A DNA stretch of 64,000 nucleotides from Paludibaculum fermentans (GCF_015277775.1 NZ_CP063849.1:7827501-7891500), one strand, 5' to 3'. Positions 16,291-25,253 are shown, numbered from the stretch's first letter. Numbers and translations: made by a program. The notes: generated by a model from the letters alone, not told the origin.

Positions 16291-17829
16291 ATGAAATCAC
16301 TGTCAGTCTGGATCGCCGGAGTTGTCCTCACTCTTCCGGCCCTGAGTGCGGCGAGTATGCCTACGAGCCGCGAGCGGATGCAGACGTTCCATCACGAGAA
16401 CGTGCTGGGGACATCGATGGAGCTGAAGGTGTCGGCGGCGACGCGCGCGCAGGCCGAGGCGGCGGAGTCGGCCGCATTGAAAGAGATCGACCGGCTGGCG
16501 CGGATCCTGAGCTCCTATGATGCGCAGAGCGAGTTCAGCCGCTGGGCCCGGACGTCGGGCGAGGCGGTGCGGGTGTCGCCGGAGTTGCTGGAGGTGCTGG
16601 GGCTGTTTGATCAGTGGAGGATGCGGACTGGCGGCGCGCTGGACGCGTCGGCGGAGACGGTGAGCCGGGTCTGGAAGCAGGCGGCGGCGCAGGGCCGGGT
16701 TCCCACCGCTGCCGAGATGGGCGCGGCTGTGGCTGCGGTCCGGCAGGCGCATTGGATCCTGGATGGCGCGGCGGGTACAGCGACGCATTCGAGCACTGCG
16801 GCCCTGGTGCTGAATTCGTTCACGAAGAGCTACATCGTGAATCGAGCGGCGGAGGCCGCCCTGGCGGGCGAGGGCGTACGGGCGGTGGTGGTGAACATCG
16901 GTGGAGACCTGGTGGTGCGCGGGTCGTGGAGTGAGAACGTCGAGATTGCGGATCCGCTGGCCGATGGGGAGAATGGCCCGGCTTTGACGCGGCTGCGAGT
17001 GGCGGATCGGGCTGTGGCGACTAGCGGGAACTACCGGCGCGGGTTCGACATCGGCGGTCGGCATTACTCGCATATCGTCGACCCGAGGACAGGTGAGACG
17101 GCGGAGGATGTGGTGAGCGCCACGGTGGTGGCTCCGGATGCGGTGGATGCGGGCGCGCTGGCTACGGCGTTTTGCGTGATGTCTCCGGCGGAGAGCCTGG
17201 CTTTCGCTTCGACCATGGAGGACGTGGAGTTTCTGATTGTCGAGCGGAACGGGCGGCGGACGGTGAGTCCGGGTTGGAGCGGGTTGGAGGTTCCGCGTTT
17301 GCAGGCGGCGGGCTTCGCGGCCAAGGCGGCTCCGGTGGCGGTACAGGGCGGCGGTTCGGTTCCGGCGGCGGCTGGGATGGAGTTGCTGGTGCAGTTGGAG
17401 TTGGCACGGATCGAAGACGCGCGGGCGCGGCGACCGTTTGTGGCGGTGTGGATCGAGGATAAGGACCATGTGCCGGTGCGGACGATTGCGTTGTGGTTCG
17501 ACAAGGATCGCTGGCTGCCGGATCTGAAGTCGTGGTATCGCGGCGACCGTTTGCGGGCTATGGCGGAGGGGACCGAGATCGCCGGGTCCGTCTCGAGCGC
17601 GACACGGCCTCCGGGAAAGTACACGCTGCGCTGGGATGGTAAGGACGATAAGGGCAAGGCCGTGAAGCCGGGCAAGTACACGGTGTGCATTGAGGCCGCT
17701 CGCGAGCATGGCACGTATCAGATCCTGCGGCAGGAGATGGATTTCAGCGGGGCTCCGAAGCAGGTGCAGCTGCCTGGGAATACGGAGATCGCGGGGGCGT
17801 CGTTGGATTACCGGAAGGCGAGTCACTAA
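16291..17829 (+). CDS. FAD:protein FMN transferase (ApbE-like) fused to DUF2271
   Basis: 512 residues. After a signal peptide, residues ~27-330 match ApbE: 'NVLGTSMELKVSA', 'NSFTKSYIVNRAAEAAL', 'VVNIGGDLVVRGSW', 'ATSGNYRRGFDIGGRHYSHIVDPRTGE'. ApbE enzymes attach FMN covalently to Thr/Ser of exported redox proteins. The usual 'DLGGIAKG' loop is replaced by 'VLNSFTKS', so cofactor handling may differ. Residues ~365-505 form a DUF2271 domain ('FVAVWIEDKDHVPVRTIALWFDKDRWLPDLKSWYRG', 'KYTVCIEAAREHG'), a family tied to extracytoplasmic flavinylation. A PepSY membrane protein follows after 3 bp. Confidence 0.85.
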   Translation: MKSLSVWIAGVVLTLPALSAASMPTSRERMQTFHHENVLGTSMELKVSAATRAQAEAAESAALKEIDRLARILSSYDAQSEFSRWARTSGEAVRVSPELLEVLGLFDQWRMRTGGALDASAETVSRVWKQAAAQGRVPTAAEMGAAVAAVRQAHWILDGAAGTATHSSTAALVLNSFTKSYIVNRAAEAALAGEGVRAVVVNIGGDLVVRGSWSENVEIADPLADGENGPALTRLRVADRAVATSGNYRRGFDIGGRHYSHIVDPRTGETAEDVVSATVVAPDAVDAGALATAFCVMSPAESLAFASTMEDVEFLIVERNGRRTVSPGWSGLEVPRLQAAGFAAKAAPVAVQGGGSVPAAAGMELLVQLELARIEDARARRPFVAVWIEDKDHVPVRTIALWFDKDRWLPDLKSWYRGDRLRAMAEGTEIAGSVSSATRPPGKYTLRWDGKDDKGKAVKPGKYTVCIEAAREHGTYQILRQEMDFSGAPKQVQLPGNTEIAGASLDYRKASH

Positions 17830-17832
17830 GGT

Positions 17833-18483
17833 ATGCGAGGCGCGTTTGCTACGCCTGTCGAGGAGACGCCTGTGACGCGGCACCGCATGGCCCCGTGGAA
17901 GCGCCGGCTGGCGATGGTCTCCCGCTGGCTCCATATCTACCTGTCGATGGCGAGCTTCGGGATTCTGTTCTTCTTCGCGGTGACCGGGTTGACCTTGAAT
18001 CACACGGAGTGGCTGAAGGGTCAGCAGCGGACGGTGCAGTCCAAGGGGAGCGTGGATCCTACGTGGGTGCGCGGCTCCGATGAGAAGAGCGTGGCGAAGC
18101 TGGAGATCGTAGAGCTGCTGAGGAAGGCTCACGGCGTGCGGACCGAGATGAGCGAGTTCCGCATCGATGAGTTCCAGTGCACGGTCTCGTTCAAGGGGCC
18201 GGGGTATGCGGCGGATGCGATTGTCGACCGGGCTACGGGCCGGTATGAGTTCACTGAGACGCGCATGGGTGCGGTGGCCATCCTCAACGATCTGCACAAG
18301 GGCAGGGATAGCGGCAAGGTGTGGTCGGCGATTATCGACGTGTCGGCGGTGCTGATGACGCTGGTGTCGCTGACGGGCCTGGTTCTGATCTTCTACCTGC
18401 AGAAGCGGCGGATGTCCGGGTTGGTTTCGCTGGCCGCGGGCGTTGCGCTTTGCTGCCTCATTTACCGGCTGTGGGTGCCCTAG
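17833..18483 (+). CDS. PepSY-associated membrane protein
   Basis: 216 residues; ATG 17833 lies 3 bp after the apbE stop, and ATG 17887 is an alternative. The first membrane segment is 'WLHIYLSMASFGILFFFAVTGLTLNH', with the typical 'H-x-N-H' region, then a periplasmic PepSY domain (~residues 70-150), then two hydrophobic segments near the C-terminus. PepSY_TM proteins bind haem or flavin and move electrons across the membrane in flavinylation systems. Its stop codon interlocks with that of the convergent ADOP gene (shared CTAG at 18480-18483). Confidence 0.83.
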   Translation: MRGAFATPVEETPVTRHRMAPWKRRLAMVSRWLHIYLSMASFGILFFFAVTGLTLNHTEWLKGQQRTVQSKGSVDPTWVRGSDEKSVAKLEIVELLRKAHGVRTEMSEFRIDEFQCTVSFKGPGYAADAIVDRATGRYEFTETRMGAVAILNDLHKGRDSGKVWSAIIDVSAVLMTLVSLTGLVLIFYLQKRRMSGLVSLAAGVALCCLIYRLWVP

Positions 18484-21107
18484 TCGGACTGCAGGGCGGC
18501 CCGCGGGTCGCTCTGGGCCGCGGTCCAGGCGGGCTGCAGGGCCGCCGCGGCTGAGACCAGGAACAGGAACGTAAAGACCGAGGCGAGGACTCCCGGGTCA
18601 GAGGCTGTCACTGTGTAGAGTAAGTCTTCGGCGGCTCGGCCGGCTCCGTAGGCGGCGGCCAGGCCGGCCAGTTCTCCCAGCACCACGAAGATGAGCGCAC
18701 TGCCCGTGATTTCGAGCAGCAGGCGGCGGCGGCCCGCGCCCAGGGCCACTTTCAGGGCGATTTCGCGGGTGCGCACGGCGAGGCTTTCGGTGATGACGCT
18801 GTAGACTCCCGCGGCGGCGAGGATCACGGCGCAGGCGGCGAACCAGAGCAGCAGGATCATGTTGAAGCGGTGGCGGGCCGTGTCCTTCTCGATGAGTTCA
18901 CCCAATGTCGCGACGCCGGCGATGGCCTGGCGAGGGTCGATCTCCGCGGCGGCCTGGCGGACGAGGGCGACCAGTTCCTGGGCCGGCCTTATGCCCCGCA
19001 CGACCACATAGTTGGTTTGGATTTCGGTCTGCAGGTAGTTCACATACAGATCGACTCCGGTCTCGGTGACGCGCCGGTAGCGAGCCTCGGCGGTGACCCC
19101 GATGACCTTCCACCAGACGGCGTCGGGGCGGCGGCCGAAGCGGAGCCGCAGGCCCATCGGATCGTGCCCGGACTTGCGCAGTTGGCGGGCCAGGGCGTTG
19201 CTGATGATGACGACGGGCTCGGCTTTTTCGAAGTCGGTGAGACGGAAGTCGCGGCCCTCGAGCAGGGGCGTACCGACGGTGGCGAGGTAGCCGGGCGTGA
19301 CGACTTCGTAGTTGGCGGAGGGCAGCTCTTCGTTGCGATGGCGGCCGGCCTCGAAATCGAACTCATAGCGCAGATCCCAGCCGACGTTGCCTTCGAAGGG
19401 GCGCAGGAGGACGGCTCCGGCGTTGGTGACGCCCGGTGCGGCGCGGAGCTTTTCCAGAAGGCGGGTATAGAACGCGTCGCGCGATTCGGCCGTCAGGCCG
19501 GAGCCGCGCAGGGCCAGGTTCATGGTGACCGTGTCGCGATTGGCGAAGCCGACGTCGGTGGTGAGCATGGCGCGGTAGCTGACGACGAGCAGTACGCAGA
19601 TGGAGAGCAGCAGGACCGTGGCCGCGGTCTGGGCCATGACGAAGACGCGCTGCAGGCGCTTGCCCGTACGAGAGCCGGCGGTGCGCTGGCCGCCTTCGCG
19701 CAGCAGGGCGTCGAGATCGAGCCGGGTGATGAGCCAGGCGGGCGCGAAAGAGCAGACGAGGGCGGCCAGGGTGGCCATGGCCAGGGCGAAGGCGAGTCCG
19801 CGCGGGTCCAAAGTGGCGTCGGTCAGGCGCGGGATGTCGGCCGGGGCCCAGAGGACGAGCAGGCGGATCAGGCCTGCGGCGAGTACGGTGCCCGACACGG
19901 CGGCGAGGACGGCGGCCGTGAGTCCTTCGACGGCAAACTGGGCGAGGATGTGGCGCGGTGCGGCGCCCAGGGATGCGCGGGTAGCGATTTCGCGGCGGCG
20001 GGCGAGGGCGCGGGAGAGGAAGAGATTGCTGGCGCAGATGCAGGCGGCGATCAGGAGAAGAAGCGAAGCTCCGAGGGAGATCCAGAGATGGATGCGCGCC
20101 GAGCCCGTCCAGTATTGGGGCAGCGGCGTGACGACGGCTTTCTGGGAGTTCGAATAGAACTGCGGGTAGTCGCGAGCCTGGCGCTGGAAGAGCGAAGCGA
20201 CCTGGGCTTGGATGGCGGAGGCGGCGTAGCCGGGGCGCACGCGCGCAATGGCCTGGAGGTAAGTGGCTCCGCGGCGCTCCTTCATGGGCGTGACGCCGAG
20301 GGGTACCCAGATATCGACGCCGCGCGGGAAGTCGACAGCGGGCGCTGTCACGCCGATGACAGTGACTCCGGTGCCGTTGAGGCGGATCTGGCGGCCCAGG
20401 ATGGCGGGATCGGCCGAGAAGTGCTTGCGCCAGACGTGATCGGAGAGGATGACGACGGGGGCGGCGTTGACTTGCTCGTCGGCGTCTGAGAAGTCGCGGC
20501 CGAGCGCGGGTTTTACGCCGAGGACGCGGAAGAAGTCGTGGGAGACGGGCGTGCCTTCGAGTTGGACGGGATCTTCGTGGCCGGTGTCGAGGACTCGGCC
20601 GTAGCCATAGAGGGTCGTCGGCATGAGCGCGACGGACTCGAAGGGTTTGAGGGCCTGGAGATCGCCGAGTTCGGGGTAGGCGAGTTCGACGAGCGCGACT
20701 CCGGCGACCTGGTCCTGCTTCCAGATCACCTGGATGGCGTCCTGATCGGGGAAGGGCAAGGGCTTGAGCAGGACGGCCTGGACGAGCGAAAACATGGTGA
20801 CGCTCATGCCGATGCCGAGGGTGAGAATGGCGATGGCGAAAAGATAGGCGGAGCCGTTGCGGCGGAAGGTGCGCAGGGCGAAGGAAGCGTGGCGCAGGGC
20901 CGTTTCCAGGGGCTGCAGCGGGGTGGACTCGTAAACGTCCTCGTGAATGAGGGCCGGGTTCCCCAGGCGGCGGCGGGCGTAGAGTTCGGCTTGTTCCGGG
21001 GTGTCACCCGCGTCGAGGCGCTCCTGTTTCAACTGGGCGAGATGGTCGGCGAGTTCCGCGTCGAGGCCGCGGTTGTTGCGGAAGCTGTTGAAGAGGCGCG
21101 AGAGCAT
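18480..21107 (-). CDS. ADOP-family permease (FtsX/MacB-type, acidobacterial duplicated orphan permease)
   Basis: 875 residues. A short cytosolic N-terminal helical region ('LADHLAQLKQERLDAGDTPEQAE...RRRLGNPALIHEDVYE') is typical of ADOP proteins. Then come two copies of TM helix + MacB periplasmic core domain + three-TM FtsX domain ('AIAILTLGIGMSVTMFSLVQAVLLKPLPFPD' in the first, 'TAATVLLLSICVLLVVSYRAML' in the second). Such permeases lack an ATPase of their own. Export of peptides or lipids is the usual guess; no substrate is known. The PadR regulator lies 4 bp upstream, forming one operon. Confidence 0.9.
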   Translation of the reverse strand: MLSRLFNSFRNNRGLDAELADHLAQLKQERLDAGDTPEQAELYARRRLGNPALIHEDVYESTPLQPLETALRHASFALRTFRRNGSAYLFAIAILTLGIGMSVTMFSLVQAVLLKPLPFPDQDAIQVIWKQDQVAGVALVELAYPELGDLQALKPFESVALMPTTLYGYGRVLDTGHEDPVQLEGTPVSHDFFRVLGVKPALGRDFSDADEQVNAAPVVILSDHVWRKHFSADPAILGRQIRLNGTGVTVIGVTAPAVDFPRGVDIWVPLGVTPMKERRGATYLQAIARVRPGYAASAIQAQVASLFQRQARDYPQFYSNSQKAVVTPLPQYWTGSARIHLWISLGASLLLLIAACICASNLFLSRALARRREIATRASLGAAPRHILAQFAVEGLTAAVLAAVSGTVLAAGLIRLLVLWAPADIPRLTDATLDPRGLAFALAMATLAALVCSFAPAWLITRLDLDALLREGGQRTAGSRTGKRLQRVFVMAQTAATVLLLSICVLLVVSYRAMLTTDVGFANRDTVTMNLALRGSGLTAESRDAFYTRLLEKLRAAPGVTNAGAVLLRPFEGNVGWDLRYEFDFEAGRHRNEELPSANYEVVTPGYLATVGTPLLEGRDFRLTDFEKAEPVVIISNALARQLRKSGHDPMGLRLRFGRRPDAVWWKVIGVTAEARYRRVTETGVDLYVNYLQTEIQTNYVVVRGIRPAQELVALVRQAAAEIDPRQAIAGVATLGELIEKDTARHRFNMILLLWFAACAVILAAAGVYSVITESLAVRTREIALKVALGAGRRRLLLEITGSALIFVVLGELAGLAAAYGAGRAAEDLLYTVTASDPGVLASVFTFLFLVSAAAALQPAWTAAQSDPRAALQSD

Positions 21108-21111
21108 GGGC

Positions 21112-21450
21112 TTAAGCGGGCCTCATGACGCGGGTGATGGCGTGGACGAGCGTCTGCCAGCGGGAGTGCTCCAGCGCGACCTGCTTGCGGCCGGCGGGCG
21201 TCAGGCTGTAGTAGCGGGCGCGGCGATTGGTGGGGGAGACTTCGTACTCGGCCTTAATGAGCTGTTTGGACTCGAGGCGGCGCAGGGCGGGGTAGAGCGA
21301 GCCGTGGTCCACCTGCAGCAGTTCGTCGGAACGCTGCTCGATGAGTTTAGCGATCTCGTAGCCGTTGGCTTTGCCCGGCAGCAGGATCTGGAGAATCATC
21401 ATGTTGAGGGTGCCCTGGAGGATATCGACGGGCTTGGGCGGTGCGGCCAT
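21112..21450 (-). CDS. PadR-family transcription regulator of the ADOP operon
   Basis: 112 residues. The winged HTH begins 'DILQGTLNMMILQILLPGKANGYEIAKLIEQRS' and continues 'VDHGSLYPALRRLESKQLIKAEYE', the standard PadR core, with a short C-terminal helix ('RYYSLTPAGRKQVALEHSRW') for dimerisation. PadR proteins repress transporter or stress genes and release DNA on ligand binding. It is the first gene of the padR-ADOP pair; a second such pair lies at 48.6-51.7 kb. Confidence 0.92.
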   Translation of the reverse strand: MAAPPKPVDILQGTLNMMILQILLPGKANGYEIAKLIEQRSDELLQVDHGSLYPALRRLESKQLIKAEYEVSPTNRRARYYSLTPAGRKQVALEHSRWQTLVHAITRVMRPA

Positions 21451-21508
21451 GGAGTCAGTTTATCATTCCACCGGTAGAGAAACGACTATTAAGACGCGGC
21501 GCGCGTTA

Positions 21509-21538
21509 TTGACATTAATGAACTGAACCGTTTAGTAT
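21509..21538 (+). promoter_or_regulatory. Promoter with overlapping TetR-type operator
   Basis: TTGACA at 21509-21514 and TAGTAT at 21533-21538, 18 bp apart. The near-palindrome ACTGAAC-C-GTTTAGT (21522-21536, one mismatch) covers the spacer and the -10 box. The likely repressor is the TetR protein encoded as third gene of the operon. Confidence 0.7.
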
Positions 21539-21570
21539 TCCAATGAGGTGCAAGGAGGCCTACGGCAGTT

Positions 21571-22365
21571 ATGATCCAGGTGGAGAATCTCTGCAAGAAG
21601 TACGGCGACTTCACGGCGGTCGACAACATTTCCTTCCAGGTGGGCCAGGGCGAGATTTTCGCCTTTCTCGGACCCAACGGGGCGGGGAAGACGACCACCA
21701 TTAAGATGTTGACCACGCTGCTGAAGCCGACCGGCGGCCAGTTGCGGATAGACGGTCTGGATCCATCCGACAACGCGAATGAAGTGCGGAAGCGCTTTGG
21801 GATCGTCTTCCAGGACCCGAGCCTGGATGGTGACATGACGGCGTACGAGAACATGGAACTGCACGGCGTGATGTATCACGTGCCGCGCAAGACACGCATT
21901 GCCCGGACCGAGGAACTGCTGCGCACGTTCGAATTGTGGGAGCGGCGCAACGACCAGGCGAAGATGTTTTCGGGCGGCCTGAAGCGCCGGTTGGAGATTG
22001 CGCGCGCATTCCTGCACACGCCGAAGATCCTGTTCCTGGACGAGCCGACGCTGGGCCTGGATCCGCAGAATCGCAACCAGCTCTGGAGCCAGGTGAAGAT
22101 GCTGAACAAGTCAGAAGGTGTGACCGTGTTCCTGACCACGCATTACATGGACGAAGCGGACCGCGTGGCGCAGCGGATCGCGATCATCGACCACGGGAAG
22201 ATCGTGGCCGAAGGGACTCCGGAGAGCCTGAAGCAGCAGACGAACACGACCTCGCTGGAAGACGCATACCTGGCCTACACAGGTTCATCCATCCGGGACG
22301 AGTCGGCCAATGTCTCTTCTGACCAGTTGAGGCAGGTGGCCCAGATGTGGAGCAAGAAACGATGA
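21571..22365 (+). CDS. ABC transporter ATP-binding protein (DrrA/CcmA type)
   Basis: 264 residues with all ABC motifs: Walker A 'GPNGAGKTTT', Q-loop 'GIVFQDPSLD', signature 'MFSGGLKRRLEIARAF' (first position degenerate), Walker B 'ILFLDEPTLGLD' and the switch His in 'VFLTTHYMDEADR'. It resembles DrrA-like ATPases of daunorubicin-type drug or lipid exporters. AAGGAGG precedes the ATG. It overlaps the permease gene by 4 bp. Confidence 0.92.
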   Translation: MIQVENLCKKYGDFTAVDNISFQVGQGEIFAFLGPNGAGKTTTIKMLTTLLKPTGGQLRIDGLDPSDNANEVRKRFGIVFQDPSLDGDMTAYENMELHGVMYHVPRKTRIARTEELLRTFELWERRNDQAKMFSGGLKRRLEIARAFLHTPKILFLDEPTLGLDPQNRNQLWSQVKMLNKSEGVTVFLTTHYMDEADRVAQRIAIIDHGKIVAEGTPESLKQQTNTTSLEDAYLAYTGSSIRDESANVSSDQLRQVAQMWSKKR

Positions 22366-23108
22366 GCACCGTTTACATCCTGTGGTTGAGGGAACTACGC
22401 CGCTATGTGCGTTCGCGAGCGCAGATCGTGGCTTCACTGGGGCAGCCGCTGCTCTACCTGATCGCCCTGGGCTTTGGCATGGGGCCCATCTTCCAGAAGG
22501 CCGGCCAGGGCAGCTACCTGCAGTTTGTGGCGCCCGGCGTGATCGCCATGTCCGTTTTGTTCAGTTCCGTGTTTTCAGGGATCGGACTGCTGTGGGACCG
22601 GCAGTTCGGCTTCCTGAAAGAGACGCTGGTGGCTCCGGTGCCGCGGATCCAGATCATGCTGGGCAAGACTTTGGGCGCCGCGACGGTGGCGGTGATCCAG
22701 GGTCTCCTCGTCGTCGTGGTCTGCTTCCTGGCTGGCTTCCGGGTGGCCAACCCGGCCATGCTGCCATTCGCGCTGCTGTTCATGGTGCTGATCGCCTGCG
22801 TGTTCAGCGCGCTGGGAACGGCCATCGGGTCGGTGCTGGAGAATATGCAGGGTTTCCAGTTGATCATGAACTTCCTGGTGATGCCGATCTTCTTCCTCTC
22901 CGGGGCGCTGTATCCGCTGAGCAATCTGCCTTCCATCATGACGGCGGTTACGAGGCTCGATCCGTTAACCTATGGAGTGGATGGACTGCGGACCTCGCTG
23001 ATTGGCGTTTCCCACTTCAGCCTGGGCCTGGATGCGCTGGTGCTTGTCAGCGTAGCGGCGGTCCTGATGTTTGTCGGCAGCCATTTGTTCTCAAAGATTC
23101 AGGTCTGA
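22362..23108 (+). CDS. ABC-2 type permease (DrrB-like)
   Basis: 248 residues starting in the ATGA overlap. It has six membrane segments of the ABC2_membrane family, including 'FVAPGVIAMSVLFSSVFSGIGLLWDRQFGFLKETLVAPVPR', the characteristic loop, and 'MPIFFLSGALYPLSNLP'. Together with the ATPase it should form an exporter of drugs, lipids or polysaccharide precursors. The TetR gene follows 2 bp later. Confidence 0.92.
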   Translation: MSTVYILWLRELRRYVRSRAQIVASLGQPLLYLIALGFGMGPIFQKAGQGSYLQFVAPGVIAMSVLFSSVFSGIGLLWDRQFGFLKETLVAPVPRIQIMLGKTLGAATVAVIQGLLVVVVCFLAGFRVANPAMLPFALLFMVLIACVFSALGTAIGSVLENMQGFQLIMNFLVMPIFFLSGALYPLSNLPSIMTAVTRLDPLTYGVDGLRTSLIGVSHFSLGLDALVLVSVAAVLMFVGSHLFSKIQV

Positions 23109-23110
23109 CC

Positions 23111-23725
23111 ATGGCTCGTACACGAAGCGACAGTGCGCATCGAAAGGTCCTGGATGCCGCGCTGGCGCTCTTCGCCGAGCGGGGCATCGACGGCACCAGC
23201 ATGGATTCCGTGGCTGAGCAGTCGGGTGTCAGCAAGGCGACAATTTACAAACACTGGGCGGACAAGGACGCGCTGATCCTCGAAGTGATGGCCGACATCA
23301 ACGGCCTGAATGCGCGGCCTAGCTTCGATACGGGTGATACCCGGGCGGATGTGCGAGCGGTGCTGGCTTACCGCAACCCGGAAGGGGCCGAGGTGCACCA
23401 GAAGTTCATGCCGCACTGCATCGCCTATTCGGCGCGCAATCCCGAGTTCGGGCTGGCGTGGCGGCACATGGTGATGGAGCCGCCGCGCCGTGAATTGCGG
23501 CATCTGCTGGGGCTCGGCGTGGAGCGCGGCGAGTTGGAGCCGGATCTCGACATCGAGGGTTCGCTGGCGCTGCTGCTGGGTCCGGTGCTGTATTGGTACA
23601 TCTTCTTCAAGGGCACCAAGGAGAAGCCCACCGTGGTGGCTGAACGCGTGGTGGATGCGTTTTGGCGGGCTTACGGGGTGAAGGTGGCCGGCGCACGCGG
23701 CAAGGCGAAGCGGGCCAAGTCCTGA
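23111..23725 (+). CDS. TetR/AcrR-family repressor
   Basis: 204 residues. The N-terminal HTH is 'HRKVLDAALALFAERGIDGTSMDSVAEQSGVSKATIYKHWADKDALILEVM', a textbook TetR DNA-binding domain. The C-terminal region matches the TetR_C domains of AcrR-like regulators. As the last gene of the ABC operon it likely represses the promoter at 21509-21538 and releases it when the exported compound binds. Confidence 0.92.
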   Translation: MARTRSDSAHRKVLDAALALFAERGIDGTSMDSVAEQSGVSKATIYKHWADKDALILEVMADINGLNARPSFDTGDTRADVRAVLAYRNPEGAEVHQKFMPHCIAYSARNPEFGLAWRHMVMEPPRRELRHLLGLGVERGELEPDLDIEGSLALLLGPVLYWYIFFKGTKEKPTVVAERVVDAFWRAYGVKVAGARGKAKRAKS

Positions 23726-23819
23726 GGCCGGCGGCTCGGCTCCGCGGGTCGATTGAGAAAATCTCATGATCCAGTGATCCGGATCGCTTTTTGTCTGCGC
23801 GTCTGTTCAGTGAGGAAAC

Positions 23820-24452
23820 ATGAAACTCACTGTTCTCGCTCTCGGAGCACTACTCACGGCAGCCGCCCACGGCGCCACCCTCTACGACACACTCGGACCC
23901 GCCAACAGCTATCAGCTTTCCGGTTCGACGATCGGCGGCTCCTATGATCAGGTGGTCGCCAACCTCTTCGACCCAACCCAGGGCGGGCAGATCAGCCAGA
24001 TCACCCTGGCGATGGGCCACACCTCGGGACAGAACCTCTACCGGCTCGACATCATTGCCAACAATGACGGCGAAGGTCCGACTGGCGCGAACCTCTTCAC
24101 GCTGGATTTCAGCCTGACCGGATATCTGACGACCCTGAATCTCTCGAATGGCCCCTCGCTGCAGGCCGGTGGTCTCTACTGGATGGTGATCAGCGGCGCG
24201 GGTGAGGCCACCCAGGGCGCCTGGTGGGGCAACAGCGGCGGATTCCGCGGCACCACCGGTTGGCACAATACGCAGCCTGGTTTGTCGGCGAGCGCGGTGA
24301 ACTGGCATCTGAACGGCGACAGCTACCTGAACGCCTTCCGGGTGAGTTCGGGGACGACGCAGGATCCGCTGGCTGCGCCTGAACCGTCCACGGCCCTGCT
24401 GGCTGCGCCGGCTCTGCTATTGCTGGGCTGGTTGCGGCGGCGGCGGGCGTAA
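23820..24452 (+). CDS. PEP-CTERM sorting domain protein
   Basis: 210 residues. Signal peptide MKLTVLALGALLTAAAHG; beta-rich body ('LYDTLGPANSYQLSG...IGGSYDQVVANLF'), resembling the choice-of-anchor surface domains; C-terminal 'APEPSTALLAAPALLLLGWLRRRRA' split as PEP motif, hydrophobic helix and Arg cluster. It is predicted to be anchored and processed by an exosortase. It is monocistronic, with a strong hairpin directly after the stop. Confidence 0.87.
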   Translation: MKLTVLALGALLTAAAHGATLYDTLGPANSYQLSGSTIGGSYDQVVANLFDPTQGGQISQITLAMGHTSGQNLYRLDIIANNDGEGPTGANLFTLDFSLTGYLTTLNLSNGPSLQAGGLYWMVISGAGEATQGAWWGNSGGFRGTTGWHNTQPGLSASAVNWHLNGDSYLNAFRVSSGTTQDPLAAPEPSTALLAAPALLLLGWLRRRRA

Positions 24453-24453
24453 C

Positions 24454-24483
24454 TGCCCTGGCTGCTCCGATGGAGCCGGCCAG
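24454..24483 (+). terminator. Hairpin after the PEP-CTERM gene
   Basis: Nested stem CCCTGGC (24454-24460) / GCCAGGG (24477-24483) enclosing GCTCC (24462-24466) / GGAGC (24470-24474). It begins one base after the stop codon. No T-run follows, so it may be a non-canonical terminator or an mRNA 3' stabiliser. Confidence 0.5.
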
Positions 24484-24551
24484 GGGGGCCGTCCGCGGAC
24501 GAGGGCGTCCGCCCTCCCGGCGGGGATGGCGGCTGGAGCCAAAGTCAGGAC

Positions 24552-24995
24552 CTAGTCCGTACTGCCCGCGACGCGCAGGGCGTCTTCAATTTCGTACACG
24601 CGGTCTTCCAGGTCGCGTGTCGGCTTGCCGGCCGCCTTGGCCGTTTCGACCTTCTTCTGCGCCGCCGCCAGCCGCTTCTGAAGTCCCTGCAGCTTCGGAT
24701 CCGGCTTGGCCGGCGGCTGCTCTTTTTTGGGGGCGGGTGCTGCCGCGGTGGCCGCGGCGGCAGGAGCGGGTTTCGGAGCGGCTGCCTTCTTGGGCTTGCC
24801 TGCCTTATAGCGGAAGGACGTCACGGCCGGCGGGGGCTTGAGACCCGGTCCGAAATCCGCGCGGTACTCCTCGGAAAGCCTCACCGCCTCCTGCAACAGT
24901 TCGCGGAAGCGAGCCTCCATAGCAAGTTTGGCCTTGGCGCGCAGATCGCCTCCCTTTTGTTTCCACTGCTGATACTCGGCAATGACGTCGCTCAT
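24552..24995 (-). CDS. Hypothetical protein with Lys/Ala/Pro-rich linker and C-terminal coiled coil
   Basis: About 147 residues from ATG 24995; ATG 25004 is equally possible. Three parts are visible: a helical N-terminal region ('IAEYQQWKQKGGDLRAKAKLAMEARFRELLQEAV'), a low-complexity basic linker of K, A and P (residues ~65-100), and a C-terminal coiled coil ('LQKRLAAAQKKVETAKAAGKP'). The linker resembles histone-H1-like or nucleic-acid-binding tails, but no domain is recognised. It is cytosolic and monocistronic. Confidence 0.65.
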   Translation of the reverse strand: MSDVIAEYQQWKQKGGDLRAKAKLAMEARFRELLQEAVRLSEEYRADFGPGLKPPPAVTSFRYKAGKPKKAAAPKPAPAAAATAAAPAPKKEQPPAKPDPKLQGLQKRLAAAQKKVETAKAAGKPTRDLEDRVYEIEDALRVAGSTD

Positions 24996-25253
24996 GAATT
25001 CCATCCTACCCTGTTTCTTCGCCCCTGCGGTGATGCATCGCGCACTCGTGGGACTCCTTCAGCTTACGCCGTGAACCGGGCCGGTTGAGTCTGCCGGATG
25101 TGATGGATAGGCGGTTATTCACGAACTCCTGTGATAGAGTGTTGCCCAACGGCGGTCAGCCTTGTCCACGCTGAGGTCGCAAATACACTCCCCTCACTGG
25201 ACCGGGCCCGCGGTTCACAACATTCTGGTCACGGAAAGGACCTCCCAGGGCCC

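Noticed and set aside
16303-18297. 664-codon open frame on the minus strand opposite the ApbE and PepSY genes
   Set aside because: Extremely Arg/His/Leu/Pro-rich peptide without any motif; the plus-strand proteins are clearly real. It is a shadow frame of GC-rich codon usage.
18870-20489. 539-codon plus-strand frame inside the ADOP permease gene
   Set aside because: Gly/Glu/Asp/Gln-rich composition with no family; mirror frame of the permease.
24484-24551. GC-rich inverted segments as a second terminator for the hypothetical gene at 24552
   Set aside because: Several weak overlapping pairings are possible but no single stable hairpin with a T-tract on the minus strand.
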